This document shows, in pieces, positions 1 through 9,042 of a stretch of 64,000 nt of DNA; the first letter of the stretch is position 1; each line of letters begins with the position of its first letter. The notes beneath the pieces were generated by a model, which was not told where the DNA came from, did no database searches, and was given only the letters and a program-made list of their open reading frames with translations. The DNA is taken from positions 2,480,001-2,544,000 of the forward strand of contig NC_015458.1 of NCBI RefSeq assembly GCF_000209655.1, written 5' to 3'. Made by a program: the position numbers and the translations under genes. Source of the DNA: Pusillimonas sp. T7-7 (lineage in GTDB: Bacteria > Pseudomonadota > Gammaproteobacteria > Burkholderiales > Burkholderiaceae_B).

Positions 1-1
1 C

Positions 2-325
2 CCGTCTACCCGAGGCTTGATCAACGCAAGTATTCTGCAGCATTTGCCGCCTGATGCGGTTGTCTGCAATATTTCGCGCGGCGACATCATATGCGACGAA
101 GATCTGTTGCAAGCCTTGAAGACGGGCACGGTGGCCGCTGCCGGGCTGGACGTTTTTGCCGGCGAGCCCGATATCCATCCGGAATACAGGCAGCTGCCCA
201 ACGTATTCGGTCTGCCTCATATTGGCAGCAGCACCATGCGCACACGCTTGGCAATGGGCGAACTGCTCTGTTCAGGGCTGGAGGCCTGCTTCTCTGGTGC
301 GACCCCGCCAAACCAGATACGCTAG
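2..325 (+). CDS. D-isomer 2-hydroxyacid dehydrogenase, C-terminal part (5' end outside window)
   Basis: The reading frame is open from the first bases, so only the last 107 residues are here. They match the end of the NAD-binding domain of D-2-hydroxyacid dehydrogenases: an NISRGDIICDEDLL stretch (family form N.aRG..vd...L), then AAGLDVFAGEP, and PHIGSST carrying the usual catalytic histidine. Family members reduce 2-keto acids or oxidise D-2-hydroxy acids with NAD(P)H; the substrate cannot be told from this fragment. The stop overlaps the tssM stop on the other strand, so the two genes converge with no spacer. The family is clear; glyoxylate/hydroxypyruvate reductase is one possibility. Confidence 0.85.
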   Translation, partial: PSTRGLINASILQHLPPDAVVCNISRGDIICDEDLLQALKTGTVAAAGLDVFAGEPDIHPEYRQLPNVFGLPHIGSSTMRTRLAMGELLCSGLEACFSGATPPNQIR

Positions 326-3300
326 CCCTGGACCACAACAGGCTTCAAACCCAGCAGCTTTCCTATCTGCCTGGCTGCATCCTCGGCTTCCTGGCGAGTT
401 TTATAGCCTGTAACCCGAATGTTCCTGTACTCCTTGCCATGTAAGGTAATGGGATCATCCTGCAGCGTGTACTGCGCCTTCTCCAGTGCTGCATGCACCT
501 TGTCCGGGTGGGCAAAGACACCCACTTGAACCGCATACCTACCTGACGCCTTCGCACTATGGCCTTGGCCTGCCGGCGCCACGCTGGGCTCAGGCATGGC
601 AACGGGCCCCGTCTGCTCTTCAGGAACATGCGTTTCTGTACTGGATGTCAGCACCGGGCCAAGACTGTCGGAAGAGCCCATGCAGGTTGTGATGATCCGC
701 TCCGGCAAGGCCGGGGCGCCTGATGAGCTTTGCGTATCAGGCGCCCCGGCCGCCTCTTGCTGCATGGCATCAAGTCTGGACTGGATCTCCTGCGCCTGAG
801 CATGCAGTTTGTCGGCTTCAGCAAAAGCTTTCAGCACGCTTTCCTGGCCCTGCTGGCGATAAGATATATCCAGCCACTCGATGCCGGCCTGTTTCATGGC
901 GTTGGCCTGGCCCGGGAAATCTGCCGGCGTATAGCGACGCACGCCGCTGGCATACTCATTCAGGAACTGGATGAAGCCACCCGCAGCACTCCACTGCTTC
1001 TGCAATTCAAAACCCGGGTAGTCGATGCTCAGCGTCGTGTCTGCACAACTGGACATGGACCAGGTAAACACCTGGCTGTTGGCAAAATTCAAGTTCCGTA
1101 GCGTGATGGGTCCACTGGCGCACTGCAGACTCAGCGTGATGCTTTCAGGACGCAATTGTGCGCCAGCATTGGTTTGCGACGGCTCCGTACTCAAGGTCAC
1201 ATTGCCCTTGACCTCTTCCAGCTTGGATATTTTTTGATCCAGTTGCTGGGCCTGATCCTTCAATGCGACGCTGGCATCCTTGTTGCGCTGGTCCTCCAGC
1301 TGTTGCCCGGCCTGCGTGGCCGTACGCAGCTGTGCAAGACCGGCAAATGCATAGAACTGGCCATTGAGCGGCACAACATCGCCCAGGGCTTTTCTGGCCA
1401 TATAACGCGTACCATCGCGAGAAACAAAATGGCTGGCATCACCATCCAGAAAGACATTGACCTGCCCCTGCGGGCCGAACAGCAATGTATTGGCCAACTG
1501 CTTGTCTGTCAGCCCCTTGACAGTACCCAGCACATTCACCTCCCAGTTGCTCTGCAAGCTGCATGCTGCGCTACGCGCGGCATAGTCCAGCGTGAAGTCT
1601 ATGGCCCCTTCCTCCAATTGCCAAACGACAGCCGTTCGAGGATTTTTTGAAGCGCCATATGACTGCCGCAACTGCTCCATGGCCGTGTGGGCGTCGATCA
1701 ATGCCACGTTCTTTACCTTCGGGTCATGGCCATAGGACCAAATCTGTATGGCCGTATCCATTGCATTGCCGTCCCCCTGCTGCAAGGACAGGATTGTTGC
1801 TCTTACGCCTTTCAGGTGTTCTTGCAATAGTGACAATGCCTGCTGATCGGAAGTCAGACTCGAGAACCCTTGCTTGATGGCGCTGCCTTCGGGAAGGGCT
1901 TTGATTACATCGCCACCAAAATCCTGCACAACTTTCAGGCTTTGCAGAGTGGTCAAGCTGGAACCGCCAGCTGCGGGCGACTCTTTGCCATCGGCCTTGG
2001 GCAATTGCACCAGCCCAGTGAGCTTGTCCAGATGCATGGCCTGCTGCAGCCATTCAGGCCGTGATTGGGCTGGCAAGGCCTGCCCCAGCTTGGCCAGTTG
2101 GCCCATGTACCGATTGTAGGGTCCGGTGCTCGTCATGAGCGAAGCCAGGACGGTGCGCCGTGAGCTGGCATCATCAATCAGATTGGGCGCATGTACAAAG
2201 GCATCGGAAAAGGTGTACCAGTGCTCCAGCCCCTCTTCCATGAACAACTTCTGATACTGTGCCTCACGCTCCTGCCAGGCTTTGTCATTGCCTGTGGCAC
2301 GCGCCAGTTCTTTCATGAAGGCGGTTATGGCTTTTTTTCCATCAAGCGTCAAGGCCGCGGGCACTTCAGGCAAACCGTCTGCTTTGCCAATACTCCAAAA
2401 ATCCGTCAGGCGCATGGGCTGCAAATTAGGCTGCAAGATGCTCCATGTATAAATCCACTGAATCGGACGTGCTGACAGGCCCAGACTACTCAGGGCTTTT
2501 TGCAGGGCTCTCTGCTCATCGGTCAGAATGGCGGTATTCTCCTGCCAACCCAGGTAATCGCGATACATATCGCCCAGCAACAGCCCATCAATGGGGTTCA
2601 ACGTTCCTTTCTGAATGGCTGCCGCCAAGGCCTGCATTTCCGTGCCAGGCAAGGGTAATGTGCGCAAGTTCTGACCGGCCAGCCGGGCTTGCAGCAGGTT
2701 GATGCGACGAACCAGATTCTGCGCCAATGCAATGGTCGCCTGATCAGGCGCGCCTGACTGCGGTTCCTCCAGTACTTTCATGAGCAAGGGATTCAGATTG
2801 GCCGAGATCACCTCGCGATAGAAAGCATTTGCATAAGCGTCTTCAAGCTCGCTCTGGGCATTATTCACATACCCCTGGAATGGCATCCAGTGCTTTTGCC
2901 AGCCGGGGCGGTCATTCAGAGAGTGCGCTGCATGCCGTACGGAATGCAAGGCACGCAAGTCTGACGACAAGTCACCCGAGAAATCAGCGCCAGCCGTGCC
3001 GGCGCCCTTTCCTGCAAGTTGCAATTGTTCCCGGGCGGTCTGAGCGGAATAAACCAGAACCGCGCCAATCGCCACGCACGCCAGCAGCCAGCCGGCCACG
3101 GCGGCATGGCGCAACAGTCGGCGCCAGTGACGCAAACGCTCCAGAGCTTGCCAGGCATGACGCTGACCAGGCAATACGTCGTCAAACAAGCCGGCGCTGA
3201 ACCAGTCTGCCTGATGACTGTCATCACCTGCACGGCCAGCAGTCAGGAACAGGCCGCGCAGCAGCGGCGTTTCCGCATACGGCGTGGCCTGAAAAGCGGG

Positions 3301-4266
3301 GCGCAATACTTTGTCGAGACGACCGGACAGGGCAAACATGCGCTCGGGAAGGCCGAAGGCTTCGGGGGTCGGATGCTGATGCCTGCCCTGCAACACCCGC
3401 AGATCGCTCATGCGCGCCACGATATGCCCAAAGGCATCGTCGATGAATTCCCCGATGCTGGCGAGCTTGCCCTTGCTTACATAGCCCATGGCCTGCTTGC
3501 TGGCGTCACCCGCAAAAGAGCTGGCCCACGCTGAAAACCCGTTAACTGACTCGCAATGGGTCAATACGATATAAACAGGCACACGGGCGTTGTAGATACG
3601 CACGAGTTCATCCAGACGCTGGCGCAGCATATGGCCAGTATCAGACAGCTGCGCATCGCTGGACTTGTCCAGCCAGTCGCTGCTGAAAGACAGCACCAAC
3701 CCGTTCAGAGGTTCGCGACGGCGCGTATGCATCATCCGTTGCAGCATGCGCTGCCAACCGGAAGCCGACGGGGCGAGCACGTCGGCGCTGGCCGATGGCG
3801 CCGGGTCCAGCATGACCATGCTGGGCAATAGCCACCACTGCAAGGCTGGGGTCTCGTCACCGCCCGCCGATACGGCATCGCGGCCGGCAGTCCGGCGCAG
3901 CATGGCCGAACGTGCCTGATCTTCAGGCCCAAGCGTCAAAAACCAAGGCAATACATACAGCGGCGAGCCAAAACGCGACAGGCGTGATTGCCGCAAGGCC
4001 GTCAACCCCGCACGCCAATCCGCGTCAAGTTGGGCGGTACTTTCACTGGTGTTCAAGGCCGGGCGGGCCAGCCGCCTGCGCAAGCGCCATGCATGCCAAC
4101 GCCGTCGCAACCACCCCATGATCAATACGGCCATAATGCAGCCCAGAAACAAGACCAGCGATTGCCATAGCTGCCAACCCAGAAGCACTCCTACCAGCCA
4201 GCATGCCAGTGCCAGGATGAGCAGGATCATGATCCCCGCAAGCACGCTCAGTAATTTCTTTGCCAT
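322..4266 (-). CDS. tssM: T6SS membrane-complex protein TssM (IcmF) with a C-terminal SPOR domain
   Basis: TssM is the inner-membrane and periplasmic column of the TssJLM complex. The 1314-residue product has two N-terminal membrane helices (about residues 5-50), a cytoplasmic domain, a third helix near residues 390-415, and a long periplasmic IcmF region. Two features are odd. Where family members usually have a Walker A loop, residues 113-120 read GPEDQARS, without the Gly-Lys-Thr/Ser signature. After a Pro/Ser/Thr-rich linker, residues 1243-1314 look like a SPOR domain: RYAVQVGVF at the start, then YRNIRVTGYKTRQEAEDAA. SPOR domains bind denuded peptidoglycan glycans. It is the last gene of the operon, 4 bp after tssL. 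Assignment as TssM is firm; the SPOR call rests on pattern matching by eye. Confidence 0.95.
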   Translation of the reverse strand: MAKKLLSVLAGIMILLILALACWLVGVLLGWQLWQSLVLFLGCIMAVLIMGWLRRRWHAWRLRRRLARPALNTSESTAQLDADWRAGLTALRQSRLSRFGSPLYVLPWFLTLGPEDQARSAMLRRTAGRDAVSAGGDETPALQWWLLPSMVMLDPAPSASADVLAPSASGWQRMLQRMMHTRRREPLNGLVLSFSSDWLDKSSDAQLSDTGHMLRQRLDELVRIYNARVPVYIVLTHCESVNGFSAWASSFAGDASKQAMGYVSKGKLASIGEFIDDAFGHIVARMSDLRVLQGRHQHPTPEAFGLPERMFALSGRLDKVLRPAFQATPYAETPLLRGLFLTAGRAGDDSHQADWFSAGLFDDVLPGQRHAWQALERLRHWRRLLRHAAVAGWLLACVAIGAVLVYSAQTAREQLQLAGKGAGTAGADFSGDLSSDLRALHSVRHAAHSLNDRPGWQKHWMPFQGYVNNAQSELEDAYANAFYREVISANLNPLLMKVLEEPQSGAPDQATIALAQNLVRRINLLQARLAGQNLRTLPLPGTEMQALAAAIQKGTLNPIDGLLLGDMYRDYLGWQENTAILTDEQRALQKALSSLGLSARPIQWIYTWSILQPNLQPMRLTDFWSIGKADGLPEVPAALTLDGKKAITAFMKELARATGNDKAWQEREAQYQKLFMEEGLEHWYTFSDAFVHAPNLIDDASSRRTVLASLMTSTGPYNRYMGQLAKLGQALPAQSRPEWLQQAMHLDKLTGLVQLPKADGKESPAAGGSSLTTLQSLKVVQDFGGDVIKALPEGSAIKQGFSSLTSDQQALSLLQEHLKGVRATILSLQQGDGNAMDTAIQIWSYGHDPKVKNVALIDAHTAMEQLRQSYGASKNPRTAVVWQLEEGAIDFTLDYAARSAACSLQSNWEVNVLGTVKGLTDKQLANTLLFGPQGQVNVFLDGDASHFVSRDGTRYMARKALGDVVPLNGQFYAFAGLAQLRTATQAGQQLEDQRNKDASVALKDQAQQLDQKISKLEEVKGNVTLSTEPSQTNAGAQLRPESITLSLQCASGPITLRNLNFANSQVFTWSMSSCADTTLSIDYPGFELQKQWSAAGGFIQFLNEYASGVRRYTPADFPGQANAMKQAGIEWLDISYRQQGQESVLKAFAEADKLHAQAQEIQSRLDAMQQEAAGAPDTQSSSGAPALPERIITTCMGSSDSLGPVLTSSTETHVPEEQTGPVAMPEPSVAPAGQGHSAKASGRYAVQVGVFAHPDKVHAALEKAQYTLQDDPITLHGKEYRNIRVTGYKTRQEAEDAARQIGKLLGLKPVVVQG

Positions 4267-4270
4267 GGCC

Positions 4271-4942
4271 TTAAAGCCCTTTGGTCAAAGGCTTGACCAA
4301 CTCTGCCGTATCGTAGAGCAGCTGTGTGTTCAAATACACATACAATCCAAGCAAAACAAGCAATGGCAGCAGAATCATCAAAATGACTGCCGTCGATGGC
4401 CCGCCAGGACGCCTGCTTATCGTTACCTGCTTTCCAAGTGCATAAGCTTCGGGAAACAAAAGCTGGCCACCACCCAAAGGGGCCATACCGACCTCTTGCG
4501 CCACCCTTTCCAGCAACTCGCTACGAAACTGATCCAGTTCGGCAGCAGGCCTATGGGCGAAATCACCTTGAAATCCAGCCACCAGCATCAAGGCGAATAC
4601 CTCTCGCACTTCATTCGCCTGCTCAGGCAAAGCCTGCAAGCGCTCGAAGAAGCCCACACCCGCACGCGTCGTGGCAAAGTAATGACGCTGCAGCGGAGAT
4701 AGCCGCCATACTGCCGATCCTGGCCATTCAAACGACATGGCCAGTTCGTCTATCCATGCCACTGTTGCGTACAGGGCATCCTGTACATGCTCGGGCGGAT
4801 AACCGTCACGCCTGGCTTGCGCACTGGCCTGATCCAGCAACGCCTTGAGCTGTTCAACAATGCTTTCCACCTCTGCATCACTTTGCCGGAAAGCCGCGTA
4901 CGCCGATTCCATCCTGGGTATCCAATAGCTGGCAAGACGCAT
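4271..4942 (-). CDS. tssL: T6SS membrane-complex protein TssL (DotU/IcmH family)
   Basis: TssL is a 223-residue inner-membrane protein whose cytoplasmic domain links the baseplate (through TssK) to TssM. The DotU domain is visible in DALYATVAWIDELAM, the WRLSPLQRHYF stretch and GFFERLQAL. A single membrane helix of about 20 hydrophobic residues lies near residues 182-203, followed by a short periplasmic tail. There is no OmpA-type peptidoglycan-binding extension, so this is the short form. That is notable because the partner TssM appears to carry its own peptidoglycan-binding (SPOR) domain. The gene lies 4 bp from both tssK and tssM, implying co-transcription and probably translational coupling. 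Confidence 0.95.
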   Translation of the reverse strand: MRLASYWIPRMESAYAAFRQSDAEVESIVEQLKALLDQASAQARRDGYPPEHVQDALYATVAWIDELAMSFEWPGSAVWRLSPLQRHYFATTRAGVGFFERLQALPEQANEVREVFALMLVAGFQGDFAHRPAAELDQFRSELLERVAQEVGMAPLGGGQLLFPEAYALGKQVTISRRPGGPSTAVILMILLPLLVLLGLYVYLNTQLLYDTAELVKPLTKGL

Positions 4943-4946
4943 CTTT

Positions 4947-6344
4947 CTATCCTTTGATTACGATCAGCTCAACACGCAGCTCTTCAGGCGGATTGGGCAA
5001 AAACAAGGCCAGGCGGCCATCTTCGGCCACGGCATCCCATAGTTCAGATTGGCTTTCCACCCTGAAATAAGCAGCGCCACTACGTCGCGGCATGCCCAAG
5101 GGCAGCGTCTGCAGCGGAATCAGCTCGATTCCAGGCAAGGCACGGTTCACCGTCATCTCCATGCTTTCAAGCGGAGCCAGCTTGCCTTCCAGCATCATCA
5201 AACCAGTTGTCTCAGCAGCTTCCAGGGCGCTTCTTACCATCAGGTAATAGCGATGCCTGGTACCAAAGAAGTTGGATGGCAGTTCGGCGCGGTACAAAGT
5301 GTCGGCAGCGCCATCACGCTCGAACCGCACAAACATTTCCGGCCCCAGTGTTATCTCGTTGAGCAAGCGGAACAGCAATGCGCGAACGCTATCGAAAACC
5401 GCCCCCAGGCCGTTATGTTCATAGGGTTGCAGCAAAGACTGGCTATCACGAGTCTCGCCCAGCAGGTCGCAATATTCGGTAAAGGTGCTCAGCTCGCCAA
5501 TCAGTTGACGCAATACACCATACACAAACCATGGATGGGTTTGAAGACCTTCGACCAAGTGGTTGAGCTGGGAGCCATATCGGTTGAGCACCGATAAGGC
5601 CAGCATGGTGCTCAACTGTGCATCGCCTTCCTGCTCGCGACTGGCCAAGGGCCTCTTGAACACTTCCAGCTGACGTGCCCGGCCGATAATTTCGTCACGT
5701 AATTCGTTCAGCAAACGCTGCAGTTGGGGCGCTGCAGCCAAAGTCATGCAGGGCGGGGTAAAAGTCGGCAACGGGTGCACCGCTTCCCCGCTCTGTTCCA
5801 AGCACACCAAAGGCATCAGCTCGTAGTCACCCAGATTTTCGATTTCGTCTTCCCAGAAAATCCTGAGCACATAGTTCATCACGGCAACATGCCCGGATGC
5901 ACCGTCGGAATACATGTCTGGCACTTGTTGTGGATCTGCCAGTGCAGCAAAGCGCGAATGGCTTTGCGCTGCACTCTCGATATGCTCATAACGCAGCACA
6001 TTGACTTCATCTTCCATCAACCTGCGCAGACCCAAATAGGCCTTGCGCGGACCCTGTGCGAAGTCTGTCAGCTCGAAGCGGCGTGATTCCACCCGGGCAT
6101 TACCGGGGAACTCGGTAAACGCGCCGTCTTTCCAGCGTACCGCCACATGACTGATGCTCAGGCTGTGGGCTTGCAATGCAGACTCATCAAGCTGCAATGT
6201 GTAAAAGCCCCAGGCCCATGGAGTGGTCAATTCCAGATGGCGCTCCAGCGCACGCTCCAGTTTCGCGTCCTGATGCTGGAAGTGTTGTGGTTCCAGGAAG
6301 AGTCCCTGATGCCAGAAAATGGCTGGTTTAAGTTGCGTGGTCAT
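4947..6344 (-). CDS. tssK: T6SS baseplate protein TssK
   Basis: TssK trimers connect the phage-like baseplate to the TssL/TssM membrane complex. The 465-residue product has the typical length and opens with the family signature FWHQGLFLEPQHFQHQD at residues 10-26. It shows the usual shoulder and head layout, including a MTLAAAPQLQRLLNELRDEI helix region and a C-terminal domain with YYLMVRSALEAAE. Its ATG overlaps the tssJ stop (ATGA), the classical coupled arrangement, and tssL follows after 4 bp. No anomaly was seen. Confidence 0.96.
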   Translation of the reverse strand: MTTQLKPAIFWHQGLFLEPQHFQHQDAKLERALERHLELTTPWAWGFYTLQLDESALQAHSLSISHVAVRWKDGAFTEFPGNARVESRRFELTDFAQGPRKAYLGLRRLMEDEVNVLRYEHIESAAQSHSRFAALADPQQVPDMYSDGASGHVAVMNYVLRIFWEDEIENLGDYELMPLVCLEQSGEAVHPLPTFTPPCMTLAAAPQLQRLLNELRDEIIGRARQLEVFKRPLASREQEGDAQLSTMLALSVLNRYGSQLNHLVEGLQTHPWFVYGVLRQLIGELSTFTEYCDLLGETRDSQSLLQPYEHNGLGAVFDSVRALLFRLLNEITLGPEMFVRFERDGAADTLYRAELPSNFFGTRHRYYLMVRSALEAAETTGLMMLEGKLAPLESMEMTVNRALPGIELIPLQTLPLGMPRRSGAAYFRVESQSELWDAVAEDGRLALFLPNPPEELRVELIVIKG

Positions 6345-7048
6345 TTGGCATCCGAAGGTGTTACGTTGGAAGTGGGCGAGCCTGTTGCCGGCGCTGAAAC
6401 CGGCGCTGAAGCCGGCGTGGTAGCGGGAGCCGGCGCTGGCACCAGCCCGGCCTTGGGCTTGGTTGGCTCGACAGGCTGGGGCTTGCTACCCGGAGACTCT
6501 TGTATACCGTCAGGTCCAAGGCGCAGCTCGATTTTGAGAGGCTCGGGCGTTGCAGTACGTGACTTGATGATGAGTCCGGATGAGTCCACCTCGACCCCCA
6601 CACGGTAAAGACGCGTACAACGGGCTGGGTCCAGGTGGTCATAACCGGCAGCCAGGCCTATGTACTGGGCTTTCTCGACCCGCTCCAGTTTCAGGCTGCG
6701 GGTTTCGCCTGGGGCTATAAAAATTCGCTTGATGGACAGTACACCTTGCGGCGGACTGTCGGACAGCAGCAGTGTTTTCAGTTTGGCGGCATTGCTGGTC
6801 AAGGCGGTAAAGCCGTTAGGGTCTTCCATCTGTACCACCACAAGCGTCAACATGTGCGGCTGGCCTTTGGCCTGATTCAGAGCAGGATCGGCTTGCACCT
6901 GGATCTGAACACCGTCGTCCGAGTAACTCCATTTCAATTCCTTCAAAGCTTCTTTCTCGGACGTACCGCAACCCGCCAACACGGCGCAGCAGACGGCAGC
7001 AATCAACCAGCGGGTCAAGGCATTGGGTATGAGACTCACGGTTATCAT
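6341..7048 (-). CDS. tssJ: T6SS outer-membrane lipoprotein TssJ
   Basis: TssJ is the outer-membrane lipoprotein that holds the periplasmic end of TssM. The ATG at 7048 is chosen because it gives a short signal peptide ending in the lipobox VLAGC (lipidated Cys27) followed by Gly rather than Asp, compatible with outer-membrane sorting. A longer frame upstream would run through the DUF4150 gene. The beta-sandwich domain ends near residue 185; the last 45 or so residues are a Pro/Ala/Thr-rich low-complexity tail not typical of TssJ. It begins 8 bp after the DUF4150 gene and overlaps tssK by 4 bp. Position before tssK-L-M supports the call. Confidence 0.92.
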   Translation of the reverse strand: MITVSLIPNALTRWLIAAVCCAVLAGCGTSEKEALKELKWSYSDDGVQIQVQADPALNQAKGQPHMLTLVVVQMEDPNGFTALTSNAAKLKTLLLSDSPPQGVLSIKRIFIAPGETRSLKLERVEKAQYIGLAAGYDHLDPARCTRLYRVGVEVDSSGLIIKSRTATPEPLKIELRLGPDGIQESPGSKPQPVEPTKPKAGLVPAPAPATTPASAPVSAPATGSPTSNVTPSDAK

Positions 7049-7056
7049 AGGAATGC

Positions 7057-7461
7057 TCAACTCATCAGCATGACGGTGGTCTGGCTGGGCGACACAACCA
7101 GTCCGGTCGTGTTCTCTTTGTTGTGCATGGTCATGCACGACAGGCGTACGCCCGGCTTGCCGCCTATCATGACCTTCATGCTGCCGTTCACGAAAGCGAC
7201 TTCGCCCATGATCATGTGGCTGACTACGCCACCGCCGGCCGTGCCCCCCTGATCGCCATTGCTGAGCAATATTTTGGTCATCTGGTTCAAGGCAGGCGCG
7301 GCGCTTATAAGTACTTTCTCGACGATGCCTCCGGGGTCGGCGGCGGCTGTGGTGGCCATGTTGGGATACGGTATGGGCACGGGCGATGGCGCTGCGGGGG
7401 TCAGGCATGTGTCGGGAATGGTGGCAACGGCCTGGGCGCCTGCGATGGTCAATGCAAACAT
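7057..7461 (-). CDS. DUF4150 (PAAR-like) T6SS spike-tip protein
   Basis: The 134-residue product resembles the DUF4150 family, which is treated as PAAR-like: a Pro-rich start (TPAAPSPVPIPYPNMA), then a Gly-rich beta segment, and GGKPGVRLSCMTMHN near the end. PAAR-type proteins cap the VgrG needle and carry effectors. There is no C-terminal toxin extension, so it should act as a free-standing tip. The gene sits 10 bp after the DUF3540 gene and 8 bp before tssJ. DUF4150 genes often travel with DUF2169 and DUF3540 genes beside vgrG, as here. Family assignment is good; the spike role is inferred from the family. Confidence 0.85.
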   Translation of the reverse strand: MFALTIAGAQAVATIPDTCLTPAAPSPVPIPYPNMATTAAADPGGIVEKVLISAAPALNQMTKILLSNGDQGGTAGGGVVSHMIMGEVAFVNGSMKVMIGGKPGVRLSCMTMHNKENTTGLVVSPSQTTVMLMS

Positions 7462-7471
7462 GGGTGGTCTC

Positions 7472-8071
7472 CTAGCCTATTTGAACGGAATCGCCATCGA
7501 CCACCGTGCGATCCTTGCCCACCACGGTGGCGACGCCTGCAAGCGTGGTCCAGTCTTTCTGCACCACGCTACGACTGGAGTTCGCGCTGGTTTCCTCGTG
7601 GCCGCTTATGCGGCGCGTGCTCCTGCCCAGATAGGCTTCGCTACGCGCGGCGTATTCAAGATGCTCTATGGCAATGTCGGTGCGTTGATTCCAGCAAGCG
7701 GTCAGCCGGTCGCCGCGCACGTCCATGTCCTGGCATGCGATTTCCAGCTTGCCATCCTGAACCTGGAGCCTGGTGTCACCGTCCATGGCCAATACCGCCA
7801 CCTGGCTGTCGTCGGCACGCTCCAGCACGGTCAACACGTAGCCTGTACCGTTCATAATGCTGACCAGGGCAATGTCGCCAACGGCAGGCTGCAACAGGCA
7901 GCCCGCGGCCGCCATCGTCCAGATGGCTCCTTCATCTGTCAGCGCGCAATACCGACGTCCTTCCTGCATGAGCAAACGTGCGTGATACTGTCGCGCCTGG
8001 CCGTGCGCAGGCCGCGGATCAGTATTGGCGGCGGCTTCTAAAGATGTTTTTTCAGCTCGTAGGGTATTCAT
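7472..8071 (-). CDS. DUF3540 domain protein of the VgrG loading module
   Basis: This 199-residue protein of unknown biochemical function resembles DUF3540, a family met mainly in T6SS vgrG neighbourhoods. The middle is a beta-rich domain (ADDSQVAVLAMDGDTRLQVQ), reminiscent of the repetitive strands that follow the VgrG needle. The ATG at 8071 is preferred to 8107: it has a GGAG ribosome-binding site and avoids overlapping the pentapeptide gene that ends at 8089. It lies between the pentapeptide gene and the DUF4150 gene and probably helps to assemble or load the spike. No catalytic motif or signal peptide was seen. Confidence 0.78.
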   Translation of the reverse strand: MNTLRAEKTSLEAAANTDPRPAHGQARQYHARLLMQEGRRYCALTDEGAIWTMAAAGCLLQPAVGDIALVSIMNGTGYVLTVLERADDSQVAVLAMDGDTRLQVQDGKLEIACQDMDVRGDRLTACWNQRTDIAIEHLEYAARSEAYLGRSTRRISGHEETSANSSRSVVQKDWTTLAGVATVVGKDRTVVDGDSVQIG

Positions 8072-8088
8072 AGATTCGCTCCGGGTAT

Positions 8089-9042
8089 TCAGACGGTGGG
8101 CTGCCACAGTTCTGCTTCACGCAGTACCGGGTCGTCCCGCCGGACGTTCTCAAGGTTGGCGTCGCGCCACGACACGCTGGGCAATTGCGCTGCATGCAGC
8201 AGCGCACCCTGCAGCCTGGCACGGGTGAAATCGGCATTGACCGCCTGGAAATGCGATAAGTCTGCATCACACAGATTGCTGTCACTGAAGTCCACCCCCA
8301 GCGACGTTGCGGCATGGAATCGGGCTCCGCATAGCGATGCACCCTTTAGCGTGACATGGTCCAGCCGGGCCATGTCCAGAATGGCTCCATTTAGCGATGC
8401 CCCGTCGAAGCAGGCTTCATCAAGAGTGGCCCGGTATAGCGATATTCCGTCGGCCTGTGCATTGCTCAGGTTCAGCTCAGGCGCCATGACGCGATTGAAA
8501 CCGCACTGCGACAATACGGCCCCGATCATGGAGCATGCTTCCAATCTGCTATCCGGCAAAAAAACTTTGTCCCAGCTGGCGCCATCCAGTTTGATTCCCT
8601 GGAAAGTACATTTCGACATCCAGGCTTCCTTGATGACGGCGGTATGCATGGTGCAGTGGCGAAAAGCACTGTCCAGCGCCGCCAGGCGCGTCATGTCTGC
8701 TTCATGGAAATCACACTGGGTCCAGTCGCACTCTTGCATCCAGGTGTGATCCAGTTTGGTTCCGCGTAAAGAAGCTTGCTTGGCAGTGCACTGGGTAATA
8801 ATGGCCTGGGTCAGCGCCGCGCCATCCAGACTGGCATGGTCCAGCGTGCAGTGACTTAGGGCGCAGCCTTGCAGATTGGCGCCATCCAGTTGCGCGCCGC
8901 TTAAATCCAGCTCGGCCAGACGCACGCCAGACAAGTCAACTTGGCGCAAGTCGGCCTGTGCCAGTGCGGCGCGCTCCAGACGCCCACCCTTGCGCAGGAT
9001 ATCCAGCATGGTCTGCACACTGCGCGCTTCAGCCATGGTCAT
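8089..9042 (-). CDS. Pentapeptide-repeat protein of the VgrG module
   Basis: After a 25-residue leader, almost the entire 317-residue product is pentapeptide repeats of the A(D/N/S)L-x-x type (ADLRQVDLSGVRLAELDLSG, then LDGANLQG, ASLDGAAL and so on), expected to fold as a right-handed quadrilateral beta-helix. No catalytic domain or signal peptide is visible. The gene overlaps the end of the upstream DUF2169-pentapeptide gene by 14 bp, and the two share repeat style, which suggests they arose by splitting or duplication. Pentapeptide proteins can act as scaffolds or DNA mimics; here a structural or chaperone part in spike loading is the simplest reading, but unproven. Confidence 0.85.
   Translation of the reverse strand: MTMAEARSVQTMLDILRKGGRLERAALAQADLRQVDLSGVRLAELDLSGAQLDGANLQGCALSHCTLDHASLDGAALTQAIITQCTAKQASLRGTKLDHTWMQECDWTQCDFHEADMTRLAALDSAFRHCTMHTAVIKEAWMSKCTFQGIKLDGASWDKVFLPDSRLEACSMIGAVLSQCGFNRVMAPELNLSNAQADGISLYRATLDEACFDGASLNGAILDMARLDHVTLKGASLCGARFHAATSLGVDFSDSNLCDADLSHFQAVNADFTRARLQGALLHAAQLPSVSWRDANLENVRRDDPVLREAELWQPTV

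Noticed and set aside
7049..7408. N-terminal extension of the tssJ frame
   Set aside because: It overlaps the DUF4150 gene; the lipoprotein signal peptide begins at the internal ATG.
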